Positions 9,576 through 17,387 of a stretch of 37,171 nt of DNA are shown here, one piece after another (positions within the stretch are counted from its first letter, which is position 1; each line of letters starts with the position of its first letter). Made by a program: the position numbers and the translations under genes. The stretch covers positions 138,325 to 175,495 of the forward strand of contig NZ_KE387153.1 of assembly GCF_000430505.1 (NCBI RefSeq), given 5' to 3'. The notes below the pieces were generated by a model. The model saw only the letters and a program-made list of their open reading frames with translations, was not told the origin of the DNA and searched no databases. Source of the stretch: Eisenibacter elegans DSM 3317. Lineage in GTDB: Bacteria > Bacteroidota > Bacteroidia > Cytophagales > Microscillaceae.

Positions 9576-9583
9576 TACCTTTG
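9576..9583 (+). promoter_or_regulatory. Possible Bacteroidota -7 element (TACCTTTG)
   Basis: TACCTTTG matches the Bacteroidota primary sigma -7 consensus TAnnTTTG and lies 43 bp before the ATG of the hydrolase gene at 9627. A clear TTG at -33 is not seen, so this is tentative. Confidence 0.35.
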
Positions 9584-9626
9584 TTTACTACTTTTTACTT
9601 CTCTACCCCCTCAAGGCCGTCGTATT

Positions 9627-10478
9627 ATGATTAGTCAAGAAATTATCGACCTGTACGATGAATATACACACCAACCACTGAGCCGGCACGAGTTTTTGCA
9701 GCGTTTGGCGCAGATAGCTGGAGGTGCAGCAGCAGCAGCGCTCTTGTTGCCTTTGTTGGAGCCAAGGTATATTCCGCTAGCTCCGACAGATAGCGACAAG
9801 ATTTTCACCGAATATGGCCACTATACAGGGGTCAATGGGCAGATGCAGGCTTATATTGCCCGCCCCAAGGCCAAAAAAGCCTACCCTACCGTCATCGTCA
9901 TTCACGAAAACCGTGGGCTTACCCCTCATATCGAAGATGTGGCTCGTCGTGTGGCGCAAGCCGGTTTTTTGGCTGTAGCGCCCAATGCACTTTCGCCCCT
10001 TGGTACACAACCAGCAGACGAGGACGAGGCCCGACAGCTTTTTACTACACTCGCCGCAGAGGATAACTTGCAGAATTTCTTGCGTGCCTTCGACTACATT
10101 GCTACGCGCAAAGACAGCAACCAAAGTATCGGCTGTGTGGGATTTTGTTGGGGTGGGCTGATGGCCAATACCTTGGCCACTAAGGTGCCAACATTGAAGG
10201 CGGCCATTGGATTCTATGGCCGACAGCCTGCGCTAGAAGCCGTACCCAATATCCGGGCAGCCATACAACTACACTATGCCTCGCTCGATACCCGTGTAAA
10301 TGAGGGCGCAGCCGCCTATGAAGAAGCGCTGAAAGCAGCCCATATTGAACACGAAATCTATTGGTATGAAAATGCGCAACACGCCTTCCACAACGACACC
10401 TCGGTGGCACGCTACGATGCCTCCGCCGCACAGCTGGCTTGGCAACGCAGTATCGCTTTTTTCCAAAAACATCTGTAG
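9627..10478 (+). CDS. Dienelactone hydrolase family protein with Tat-like leader
   Basis: This 283-residue alpha/beta hydrolase has the dienelactone hydrolase triad: Cys174 in GFCWGG, Asp221 in SLDTRVN and His252 in QHAFHND, plus Glu94 in IHENRG that orients the cysteine in this family. The N-terminus, SRHEFLQR followed by an alanine-rich hydrophobic run at about residues 29-44, resembles a Tat signal (S-R-R-x-F-L), with the second arginine replaced by histidine. Related proteins in other bacteria usually carry an intact twin arginine. Whether this one is exported is therefore open. The substrate is unknown; members act on lactones and esters. It is the first gene of a plus-strand run followed by an oxygenase remnant and cysE. 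Confidence 0.9.
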   Translation: MISQEIIDLYDEYTHQPLSRHEFLQRLAQIAGGAAAAALLLPLLEPRYIPLAPTDSDKIFTEYGHYTGVNGQMQAYIARPKAKKAYPTVIVIHENRGLTPHIEDVARRVAQAGFLAVAPNALSPLGTQPADEDEARQLFTTLAAEDNLQNFLRAFDYIATRKDSNQSIGCVGFCWGGLMANTLATKVPTLKAAIGFYGRQPALEAVPNIRAAIQLHYASLDTRVNEGAAAYEEALKAAHIEHEIYWYENAQHAFHNDTSVARYDASAAQLAWQRSIAFFQKHL

Positions 10479-10584
10479 CCACAGACCAAACTAATTTGCC
10501 CTGAGCTTTGTTGTTTTACGGTATAATCATAATGACAGACGGAGGTGTGATGTATGCTTCCTGTATATGTGTTTAGGCAAGGCT

Positions 10585-10811
10585 ATGCAACTGATTCAAC
10601 ACTCACCTTATATCTGGAGTATCATCGGCTTTATGTCTTCTGAGATATGCCAAACCCTCATTGAGCAAAGCGAGGCACGAGGCTACCAAAAACAGGGGCA
10701 GCTTTGTGCTTTTTCCACGAAACCAAGCACGAAGGGCAACTGGTCGATAGTGGTACAAAATATATCCTCCGCTCAGAAATCGTGTATCGCCTGCCCCAAA
10801 GCAGCCGATAA
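10585..10811 (+). pseudogene. Internally deleted 2OG-Fe(II) oxygenase (prolyl 4-hydroxylase-like)
   Basis: Two pieces of one gene are seen in different frames. From the ATG at 10585 the frame reads a typical N-terminus of the prolyl 4-hydroxylase superfamily (SPYIWSIIGFMSSEICQTLI, then EQSEARGY). From 10710 a second frame, shifted by two bases, reads the family's C-terminus: FFHETKHEGQLVDSG then TKYILRSEIVYRL, ending at TAA 10809-10811. HEG would contain the distal iron ligand and the Lys of GTKY the 2-oxoglutarate-binding residue. The part between, which should carry the HxD iron motif, is absent (roughly 100 residues in intact relatives). The gene cannot make an active enzyme. It lies 106 bp after the hydrolase and 16 bp before cysE. 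Confidence 0.7.
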
Positions 10812-10827
10812 ATAACCTAATTGATTG

Positions 10828-11643
10828 ATGATGCAAGCTTCTTTTTTTGAAAAAATCAGTAAGGCACACCAAACCCCGAAGACCTTGCCCGGGGTGGCGG
10901 CAATCGATACGTTTGTAGAGATGCTGATGCAATTTTTGTTCCCCGACCTCAGCGAGCAACGCCTACAAAACCCGCTGGCCATACACACACGCTACCAACA
11001 ACTACAACTGCATTTTGAGCAGCTACTCTTACACACCGAAGCCTGCCCGAATCACGCAGAGCGTACGCTGACCAACTGTTTTTTTGAAAGGCTGGAAGCT
11101 GTATATGATGCTTGTCTCGAAGACAGTGAGGCTATCCTAGCGGGCGACCCTGCGGCCATCGACCAGAAAGAAGTCATTAGAGCTTATCCGGGTTTTTGGG
11201 CTATTGCCGTTTACCGCGTCGCACACTTGATGTGGGAGCTGAAAATCCCCTACTTGCCCCGTATTTTTACAGAATATGCCCACGCTCGTACCGGTATTGA
11301 GATTCATCCGGCAGCTACGATTGGCCGCCGATTTTGCATAGACCACGGTACGGGCATTGTCATTGGCGAAACGACACACATCGGCGATGATGTCAAAATC
11401 TACCAAGGGGTAACCTTGGGCGCGTTGAGTGTAAGCAAGGCAATGGCACAACAAAAACGCCATCCCAGCATCGGCGACCGTGTAGTCATCTATGCCGGAG
11501 CTACGATTCTGGGTGGGGAGACCTTCATCGGCCACGACAGCATCATAGGCGGAAATGTGTGGCTTACCAACAGTGTAGCGCCACACTCTAGGGTATATTA
11601 CTCCTCCAAAGGACAACAGGTGCTCAGTAGTCAAGAAGATTAG
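10828..11643 (+). CDS. cysE: Serine O-acetyltransferase
   Basis: The protein (271 residues from the ATG at 10828) makes O-acetylserine from serine and acetyl-CoA, the substrate of cysteine synthase. The N-terminal helical domain is at about residues 1-145. The C-terminal half is a left-handed beta helix of hexapeptide repeats with the active-site segments HPAATIGRRFCIDHGTG (catalytic His-Asp pair) and VIGETTHIGDDVKIYQGVTLG. The length and the YPGFWAIAVYRVAH segment fit the EpsC-type enzymes. Three starts are possible (TTG 10825, ATG 10828, ATG 10831); the first ATG is used. The gene follows the broken oxygenase closely and may depend on a promoter upstream of it. Confidence 0.92.
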   Translation: MMQASFFEKISKAHQTPKTLPGVAAIDTFVEMLMQFLFPDLSEQRLQNPLAIHTRYQQLQLHFEQLLLHTEACPNHAERTLTNCFFERLEAVYDACLEDSEAILAGDPAAIDQKEVIRAYPGFWAIAVYRVAHLMWELKIPYLPRIFTEYAHARTGIEIHPAATIGRRFCIDHGTGIVIGETTHIGDDVKIYQGVTLGALSVSKAMAQQKRHPSIGDRVVIYAGATILGGETFIGHDSIIGGNVWLTNSVAPHSRVYYSSKGQQVLSSQED

Positions 11644-11767
11644 CCTCGGTTCAACCAGCAAACCTAGGCAACAAAGACCTCATTATTGCCCAAAGTTGGA
11701 AGTTACCTATGGTGCTGCTTCGCCGTCAGGCTGCTTTTCTGGAACGTCCATTGGCACGTAACAAGCA

Positions 11768-13141
11768 TCAATATTTCACATTTACGCCTTGCTCCGAGAG
11801 TGTATCCAGCACTGCCTGTTCGGGGGCGAAATATGTGCTGAGCCGGTCGCGTGGGTTGTCGTTGAGCACCAAAAGGCGGAGCTTGTCCAAATATGTTAGA
11901 CAGGTCTGAAAATGCGTTAATTTGTTGGAAGCCAAGTTCAGCTCTTGTAGTTGTATGAGCTGGCAAATCCACTCCGGCAAACGCTCCAATACGTTATTTT
12001 GGAGATAGAGGTACTGCAACTGTGTGAGCCCCCCTATACTTTCGGGTAAGCCTCCCAGCTGATTATGATGTACATACAGTCGCTCTAGGTTGCTCAACTT
12101 GCCTAGCGCATCGGGTAACTCTACAAGGTAGTTGTGTGAGAGATATAACCGTTTGAGGCTGCTGAGATGCGCTACTTTGGGAGAGAGGCTGACTAATCGG
12201 TTGTAGTAAAAATCTAGTTCTTCGAGCCAAGGCATTTCCCAGATTACTTCAGGAATGTCGCTAAACTTATTTTTATACAAAATCAATACTTTGAGCGTCT
12301 TGAGTTCGGGCAGATTACTAGGAACATCCGCTAGGAGGTTATCGGCCAAGTTTAGCTCTATCAAACTTGGGGCTTGCACAAAGTTTTGGGGCAGGCTTTC
12401 TATCTTGTTTTTGGCTAAGTTGAGCTTTTCGAGGCTGCGGAGGCGGGCGAAGTCTATGTTTTCAAGGGTTTGGACTTTGTTTTCGATAAAGTTGATCTGC
12501 CGGAGTTTTTTGAGTCGATACAAATCCGCAGACAGGCTACTCATCTCGTTGCCGTTGAGGGTCAGCTCCTCTAAATTGCGCTGTCGTTTGATAAAGTTCG
12601 GCCATTCGCGGTACAAATTGCCATTGAGATAAAGTATGCGGAGCTTACGGAGGCGGGGCATTTTGGTAAAAAGCGGCGGGTACTGCTCCATCAATGTTTG
12701 TTTGGCTATGGTAAAGGCACTGCTATAAAGCTCTGGATCTACCTCACCTTCTAGTGCATAGTACTTCCAAATACTATCTCGCTTTTGGATAATTTCCTCA
12801 TAGAGATTCTTAGTGCCCATACGGGTCAAGAAGAGCTGATTTAGCTTTTTGAACCGGCGCATCTTGCCTGGCAAGGCAGCCAACTCATTCTCAGAAAGCT
12901 TGAGGCTGCGTAGGTTTGTGAACCGAAACAACTCTTTGGGGACGGTATGCCACCCTAGCGCAGAAGCATCTAAGTTAAAAACAGCCTTAGGGTCAGGGGC
13001 GGCCAAGGCTTCGCTCCAAGTATAAGTCCGGAACTGTAGTAAGCTATCCATCAAGCTTTTAGTATCTTGAGCAAGCCCTTGGGCGGTCAGGAAATACAAG
13101 CACAAGGAGGTTGCCCATAGTAGGTTTTTGTTGGTAAACAT
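11768..13141 (-). CDS. Exported leucine-rich-repeat protein
   Basis: From the ATG at 13141 the product has 457 residues and starts with a signal peptide (LLWATSLCLYFLTAQGLAQ). After a segment containing a first pair of repeats and a helical insertion (about residues 95-150), roughly ten leucine-rich repeats of about 23 residues follow, of the pattern LxxLxLxxNxLxxLP. The ORF can be opened 16 codons further upstream, but this would bury the signal peptide. The repeats form a solenoid for protein-protein contacts; nothing in the sequence shows a partner or an enzymatic part, and no sortase, Por or type IX sorting domain is visible at the C-terminus (GVNVKY ends the protein). The gene is monocistronic, with about 620 bp of repeat-rich DNA upstream. 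Confidence 0.88.
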   Translation of the reverse strand: MFTNKNLLWATSLCLYFLTAQGLAQDTKSLMDSLLQFRTYTWSEALAAPDPKAVFNLDASALGWHTVPKELFRFTNLRSLKLSENELAALPGKMRRFKKLNQLFLTRMGTKNLYEEIIQKRDSIWKYYALEGEVDPELYSSAFTIAKQTLMEQYPPLFTKMPRLRKLRILYLNGNLYREWPNFIKRQRNLEELTLNGNEMSSLSADLYRLKKLRQINFIENKVQTLENIDFARLRSLEKLNLAKNKIESLPQNFVQAPSLIELNLADNLLADVPSNLPELKTLKVLILYKNKFSDIPEVIWEMPWLEELDFYYNRLVSLSPKVAHLSSLKRLYLSHNYLVELPDALGKLSNLERLYVHHNQLGGLPESIGGLTQLQYLYLQNNVLERLPEWICQLIQLQELNLASNKLTHFQTCLTYLDKLRLLVLNDNPRDRLSTYFAPEQAVLDTLSEQGVNVKY

Positions 13142-13232
13142 AAGGGTTTGTAGGTTCGTTTGTGAAATGCTTGTGCTCTTTTGGGGCATATAGCACTAGG
13201 TTGGTTATTGTGTGATAAGGGTTGATAAGCAC

Positions 13233-13329
13233 ACGCCACTGGACATTTTCCAAATTATCCTCAAATAAGGCTACAGTTTGTCTAGGAGTTGGAGCTCCGA
13301 ACTGCTTTTCCAAAAAAGTCCAGTGGCGT
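13233..13329 (-). repeat. Family A repeat, copy 2
   Basis: The element runs from ACGCCACTGGACATTTT to AGTCCAGTGGCGT, 97 bp, and its reverse complement aligns with copy 1 over its whole length, including GGAAAAG, GGAGCTCC and TAGACAAACT. It lies about 90 bp upstream of the leucine-rich-repeat gene. Confidence 0.75.
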
Positions 13330-13588
13330 TATACAAGGACATACAGTGCGCGAAGTTTTGGTTAAGATACACGATTGATAGCAATATTGCAAGTAAATAT
13401 CATTTATCGTATATTAAAAATACTATTTTACATTAAAAATCACACATATTATTCCATAAATTTGCCGCAATTCCTTAGCAATAGGTTTACAAACCTGTCG
13501 CTAGGGAGGCTTTTGAGGACTTGAGGACCAATTACAAAAAGCTACCCAAAGTCAGTCCATTGTCCATTGTACCTCCTTTGGAAATGAA
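13330..13588. other. AT-rich intergenic region upstream of the LRR gene
   Basis: No open reading frame of note is present. The part 13370-13465 is very AT-rich and could hold the LRR promoter: on the minus strand TTGC is followed about 20 bp later by TATCTTAA, near 13365-13395. On the plus strand TAAATTTG (13457-13464) fits TAnnTTTG. The stretch 13465-13588 has a small hairpin (AGGTTT/AAACCT near 13484-13497) and no assigned function. Confidence 0.35.
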
Positions 13589-13620
13589 AACAGCCACCCC
13601 GGATAATCGGAATGGCTGTT
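13589..13620 (-). terminator. Probable terminator of the S8 protease gene
   Basis: AACAGCCA and TGGCTGTT form an 8-bp perfect stem around a 16-base loop that itself contains CCG/CGG. Read on the minus strand the stem is followed by TTTTCATTT. It lies 147 bp past the stop of the protease gene, with a family A copy in between. Confidence 0.5.
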
Positions 13621-13626
13621 GGTAGT

Positions 13627-13755
13627 ATGCCACTGGACATTTTTCAAATCCCACCGTTAAAACTGTGGATTAAGCCTAATTGTACCCCAAAATGAGGTCT
13701 TAGCTTGTCTCGGAGTTCCAGCTCCGAGTTGCTTTTCCAAAAATGTTAGTGGTAT
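13627..13755 (-). repeat. Family A repeat, copy 3 (long form)
   Basis: The element begins ATGCCACTGGACATTTTTC and ends AAAATGTTAGTGGTAT. Its inner part has GGAGTTCCAGCTCCGAG and about 30 bp more than copies 1 and 2. It sits 12 bp past the stop of the S8 protease gene. Confidence 0.75.
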
Positions 13756-13766
13756 ATGTCGATGGC

Positions 13767-15383
13767 TTATTTTTTCTTTTTATTGTCTTTTTTGCTCATT
13801 GCCTCTGCCATTTTGAGCGCGTCATAGAGGTTGGCTAGGCCACCGGTGTTAGAAAGTTTCCCAAAAACGACATCCCCACCGCCGGGTTTGTTGACTTTGG
13901 TTTCCTTATACTGTTTGACAGATGATTCTTTGATGATTTGTTTCAACTGTGCAGCGTTCAGGTCAGGATAATAGCTTTTGAGTACAGCAGCAATGCCGGC
14001 CACTACTGGTGCGGCCATACTGGTTCCGCTAAGGTTTTTGTACTCATTGCCAGGAACTGTAGCATAAATGTCTACTCCGGGAGCAAATACATCTACTTCT
14101 TTTTGACCGTAGTTGCTGAAGCCAGCCACAAAATTGGATTCATCCCCCCAAGATGAGGCTCCTACTTCAATCCATTGCTCGGCAGTTTGGCCATTGAGGT
14201 AGTATCTGTTGGGGAAGTTGTCTTCTGTGTCTACGTCTTTCGCGTCGTTGCCGGCAGCGTGTATGAATAGCACTCCTTTTTGGCTAGCATAGGCTACGGC
14301 ATCGTCCACTAGTTGTTTTTGTGGCGAAAATTCTTTCCCGAAGCTCATATTGATGATATGCGCGCCGTTGTCAGCTGCATACCGGATGGCATTGGCAATG
14401 TCTTTGTCGCGCTCATCGCCATTGGGTACAGCTCTCAAGACCATAATCTGCACGTTGTCGGCGATACCGTCCATTCCGATGCCGTTTTTGCGCTCTGCTG
14501 CGATGATGCCGGCCACGTGTGTGCCGTGAGTTGCGTCAGGGCCTATCACATCATTGTTGCCATAGATACGCTCATTGCCGTCGGCGTAGTTGTCGCCTAC
14601 GATGTGGCGCGGGTCAAACTCAAGGTTGTACCCATAGTTGAGTGCTGTATCAAAATATTCTTCGGCTTCTTTGAGGTCTTCCGCTGTAATGCCCATCATC
14701 AGGATGTAGTTGATTTGTGAGATGGCCGTATTTACGGCATCGTCCTCAGTCTGGATATCTTGCAGCTCTTCTGGAGTAAACTCCTCTTTTCCAAGATGTT
14801 TTGTAATGACACTGCTCGCATCATTGTACATATTGGCGATTTGGTCAAAGCCGCTTTTGTTTTGACGCATCCCGCGCACCTTGTTGTTGAACTTGTTCTT
14901 AAGTTTTTGGTAATAAGCAAACTCCTCCTTCTTATCTGCCGGAATATCGTCCTCACTCTTCTCATCATAGCTAGACTTTAGGCGTGCATATTCGCGGGTA
15001 AGCTCATACGTGTCTTGGTCAACGTGTGTGCCATCAGCACCTCCGATAAAGTTCCAGCCATTGATGTCATCAACATATCCATTGTCATCATCATCGATAC
15101 CATTACCGGGAATTTCGCCTTTATTCACCCAAATAACATTTTTCAGGTCAGGATGTTGGATGTCAATGCCCGAATCAATCACTGCTACCACTACGGTGCT
15201 CGATTTTCTGGATTTGAGCAATTCATCATAAGCGCGGCTACTGCTCACACCACGAATCTTATCTTTGGAAGCGTCAAGATGATGCCAATTTTGTGGGGCT
15301 TCGTCTTGGGCCATTAACGGAACTGCTGCTACAGACAGTCCCAAGGCCAATACCGGAAGGACTAGAGATTTGTTTCGAAACAT
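13767..15383 (-). CDS. Exported subtilisin-like (S8) serine protease with large insertion
   Basis: The ATG at 15383 gives a 538-residue preprotein with a signal peptide ending near AVPLMAQ; the frame extends 52 codons upstream without signal-like features. The S8 triad is complete: Asp70 in VVAVIDSGID, His286 in DATHGTHVAG and Ser455 in SGTSMAAP, with the oxyanion Asn379 in AAGND. In subtilisin the Asp and His are about 30 residues apart; here 216 residues lie between them, and most of this is a charged helical insertion (about 122-255). Close after Asp70 an Asp-rich stretch (GNGIDDDDNGYVDDINGW) looks like a calcium site. No propeptide or C-terminal sorting domain is clear; the protein ends in a lysine-rich tail. 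Family members with this layout occur in Bacteroidota; the substrate is unknown. Confidence 0.92.
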   Translation of the reverse strand: MFRNKSLVLPVLALGLSVAAVPLMAQDEAPQNWHHLDASKDKIRGVSSSRAYDELLKSRKSSTVVVAVIDSGIDIQHPDLKNVIWVNKGEIPGNGIDDDDNGYVDDINGWNFIGGADGTHVDQDTYELTREYARLKSSYDEKSEDDIPADKKEEFAYYQKLKNKFNNKVRGMRQNKSGFDQIANMYNDASSVITKHLGKEEFTPEELQDIQTEDDAVNTAISQINYILMMGITAEDLKEAEEYFDTALNYGYNLEFDPRHIVGDNYADGNERIYGNNDVIGPDATHGTHVAGIIAAERKNGIGMDGIADNVQIMVLRAVPNGDERDKDIANAIRYAADNGAHIINMSFGKEFSPQKQLVDDAVAYASQKGVLFIHAAGNDAKDVDTEDNFPNRYYLNGQTAEQWIEVGASSWGDESNFVAGFSNYGQKEVDVFAPGVDIYATVPGNEYKNLSGTSMAAPVVAGIAAVLKSYYPDLNAAQLKQIIKESSVKQYKETKVNKPGGGDVVFGKLSNTGGLANLYDALKMAEAMSKKDNKKKK

Positions 15384-15420
15384 ATACGAAATCGTTAGTA
15401 ATAGAGAGTTTGGTCTATAA

Positions 15421-15437
15421 AAGGAACGGTGTTCCTT
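15421..15437. promoter_or_regulatory. 17-bp palindrome upstream of the S8 protease gene
   Basis: AAGGAAC-GGT-GTTCCTT is a perfect inverted repeat with 7-bp arms. It lies 37-54 bp before the protease start, where a promoter is expected, so it may be an operator. No regulator is identified. Confidence 0.4.
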
Positions 15438-15828
15438 AAACGAGCAAGATACATAAAAATTTTGTTTCTTGCGTCTGCTACTGATAGATTTTCGCAAGCC
15501 ATCAAGCCGTATGCCTCCATTGAAGCATTGCGTAAACACTCAAAATCATAGTAACCTAAGGCGGGCTTTAGACTTGATTGGGAGGCTTTTGTACCAAAAT
15601 AAGGCCTCGTATTCTACCAACACTGAAGCCCTAGGCTATTTTTCTGCCCCTTAATGGTTCTAGCCGCAGCCTCCAAAATACTCCGATACTGTTGGTTATC
15701 TGTATTATTTTTGAGGTTTTCGGAGAGGTTTTAACGATTTTGAAACTATTTTTGCAAACATCCGGCGGGTTTTACGTATAGCAACAGAGAGTGTATAATC
15801 CTCCTAACATTTCAAAAACACTGATTCG
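15438..15828. other. Intergenic region between divergent S8 protease and small membrane protein genes
   Basis: There is no convincing gene; a 61-codon frame at 15469-15654 has no family features. TATTTTTG motifs near 15704 and 15747 resemble the Bacteroidota -7 element and could serve the downstream small gene, but no matching -33 element stands out. Confidence 0.3.
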
Positions 15829-16041
15829 ATGATTTTCTCACTTGATTACCTGCTGATTTTGGCATTGCATGTAGGCGTAGTAGGATATGTGATCTACCGT
15901 GTGAGCCGTACTGAAAAAGTATCTTCCAATAATGATGATGACGGCGGGGTAGACATCCGCCCCTCAGGCCCAATACTAGACTTGCCTCCGGGTATTGATC
16001 TTCCCCGAGAAGAAGCGCCTCTTCACGAACTCCGGCGCTAA
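15829..16041 (+). CDS. Small single-pass membrane protein
   Basis: The 70-residue product has one hydrophobic segment at about residues 5-23 (LDYLLILALHVGVVGYVIY) followed by an acidic linker (SSNNDDDGGVD) and a proline-rich motif, PILDLPPGIDLP. The motif DGG...DLPPG.LP looks conserved in short membrane proteins of Bacteroidota as far as I recall; the function is not known. The ATG start, the distance of 44 bp to a strong hairpin downstream, and the lack of any overlapping gene support it as real. It points toward the rhodopsin gene, which is on the other strand. Confidence 0.65.
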   Translation: MIFSLDYLLILALHVGVVGYVIYRVSRTEKVSSNNDDDGGVDIRPSGPILDLPPGIDLPREEAPLHELRR

Positions 16042-16085
16042 AAACGAGTAGACATAAGCTCGCGCCGGTATGCCAAACAAACAAA

Positions 16086-16126
16086 AAAGCCAAAGGTATA
16101 CCCCTGCAAGAGTCTCCTTTGGCTTT
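16086..16126 (+). terminator. Hairpin terminator after the small membrane protein gene
   Basis: AAAGCCAAAGG and CCTTTGGCTTT form a perfect 11-bp stem with a 19-base loop. It lies between two converging genes and could stop transcription in both directions; A/T tracts flank both sides. Confidence 0.6.
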
Positions 16127-16137
16127 GTTTGGCGAAT

Positions 16138-16216
16138 TATTCCAAGCTTTACTTGATTTGAGGATTCACAGAGTTTTCAATGCATACATTTCCCAAACCA
16201 GTGTTGCTTGGCTATA
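16138..16216 (+). repeat. Family B repeat, complete copy with terminal inverted repeat
   Basis: The copy starts TATTCCAAGC and ends GCTTGGCTATA, which are complementary apart from one base. The core reads ATGCATACATTTCCCAAACC. It lies 24 bp past the stop of the rhodopsin gene, between it and the hairpin at 16086-16126. Confidence 0.65.
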
Positions 16217-16239
16217 TTTTATTCGCTAATTGTGGCTGC

Positions 16240-17001
16240 TTATTTGGCCATCACTTTGGCTTTCTCAGCGGCCATTGAGTTGACTGCCAAGCTATAAATC
16301 ACCAGGCCAAACCCGATTTTGTTGACTGCATCACCGATGTTGTAAATCAAATCCATGTTTTGGATAGCCAACACTCCTCGTAGCCAGCCGTCGGTTTCGA
16401 TAGCCATATATCCTATGGGATAAATAGCCCATCCTACCAATACAAACCAGGCCAAGGCACTGAAAGCCTGATTGAGCACAGGATCGTTGGAGCTTTGCGC
16501 TAACTTTTTGGCAGAGCCAAACCAAGTTTCGTACAAAATACCTACATACCCGACAGTAGAGATAACGCCCCATAGTACGCTATTGTCACGGTAGACGGTT
16601 TCGCCCAAGTATCCGGCCACAAGCATTAGCAGGGAGTAACCAATCATTTTCCAGAGCAAGGCCGTAGTAGCGCCAAAGGCTCTGAGGATAAGATAAAACT
16701 CAACACACATCAAAGGAACAGTCAAAATCCAATCGATGTAACGAAACTGTGTGGGCGAGGTGCCTGTTTGCAACCAGTAATCGCGCATGTACCAATAGTG
16801 AGCGGCTGCGATAAATGTAATCAAGCCTGACACCACCAATGAGGTTTTCCATTTGCCTTCTACACGGTTGCTCTCGATAAAGAAAAACACCGAGGCGGCT
16901 GTCATCGCCATAAAACCGATGAAGAAAGTAAAACCTACATAATCATTGGCCTGAAGCGCTACGGCATCTGCCAACAGAATGGAAAACAATTGAGTAGACA
17001 T
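16240..17001 (-). CDS. Proteorhodopsin-type light-driven proton pump
   Basis: The 253-residue protein has seven membrane helices. Helix C carries the proton-pump motif D-T-E as Asp90, Thr94 and Glu101 (proton acceptor and donor), and helix G carries the retinal Schiff-base lysine as Lys228 (DAVNKIGFGL). His68, which pairs with the acceptor in proteorhodopsin, is present (AAHYWYMR). The tuning position eight residues after the acceptor is Met98, which in marine Bacteroidota goes with green absorption. In helix E, Gly145 (LWGVIST) aligns with the small residue that in xanthorhodopsin opens a side window for a carotenoid antenna, by my hand alignment. The protein would pump protons out of the cell in light. 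No carotenoid cleavage (blh) or crt genes are in the window, so retinal supply must be encoded elsewhere. Confidence 0.95.
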   Translation of the reverse strand: MSTQLFSILLADAVALQANDYVGFTFFIGFMAMTAASVFFFIESNRVEGKWKTSLVVSGLITFIAAAHYWYMRDYWLQTGTSPTQFRYIDWILTVPLMCVEFYLILRAFGATTALLWKMIGYSLLMLVAGYLGETVYRDNSVLWGVISTVGYVGILYETWFGSAKKLAQSSNDPVLNQAFSALAWFVLVGWAIYPIGYMAIETDGWLRGVLAIQNMDLIYNIGDAVNKIGFGLVIYSLAVNSMAAEKAKVMAK

Positions 17002-17387
17002 AAGTGTGGGGGTTTAATTTGAACTATACGAATATTTTTTTGGTAATATTTTAGGTCATAACTTGATATGCTTTTACTTTGTTTAGTTTTAGACTATAAA
17101 AGTTAAACAAAATAGATTTTTATTTTCCAAACCCTGGCTCGATAAGCATTCTGTACACCTTACCGGGTATTTTGGCAACTCACAAACTTTGCGCTAAATG
17201 CTTGGATAAGCGTTTATGTTGTCTGTATGCTCCCCTACTTGGGTTTCAACTCTTGGGCTGTATACTGATTATTTCGCGCCTATATGCGCAGTTTATTGGC
17301 TAGGATTTTAGAGTTGCTGTTTTTTTTTATTGTTTTGCAAGTTGATAAATCGTATCTTGATTATCTATTGCAAACTTAGTCGATAAT
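17002..17387. other. Divergent promoter region between rhodopsin and oxygenase genes
   Basis: This 386-bp AT-rich region has no gene. It must hold both promoters. Near the oxygenase gene TTGCAAGTTG is followed by TATCTTGA (about 17336-17362), a loose match to the Bacteroidota pattern. No palindrome or repeat of families A or B is present. Confidence 0.35.

Noticed and set aside
10567-10815. 82-codon frame taken as a small protein
   Set aside because: Its second half is out of frame with the conserved C-terminus; it is better explained as a broken oxygenase gene.
14313-14720. 135-codon plus-strand frame
   Set aside because: It is antisense to the S8 protease catalytic domain and has no family features.
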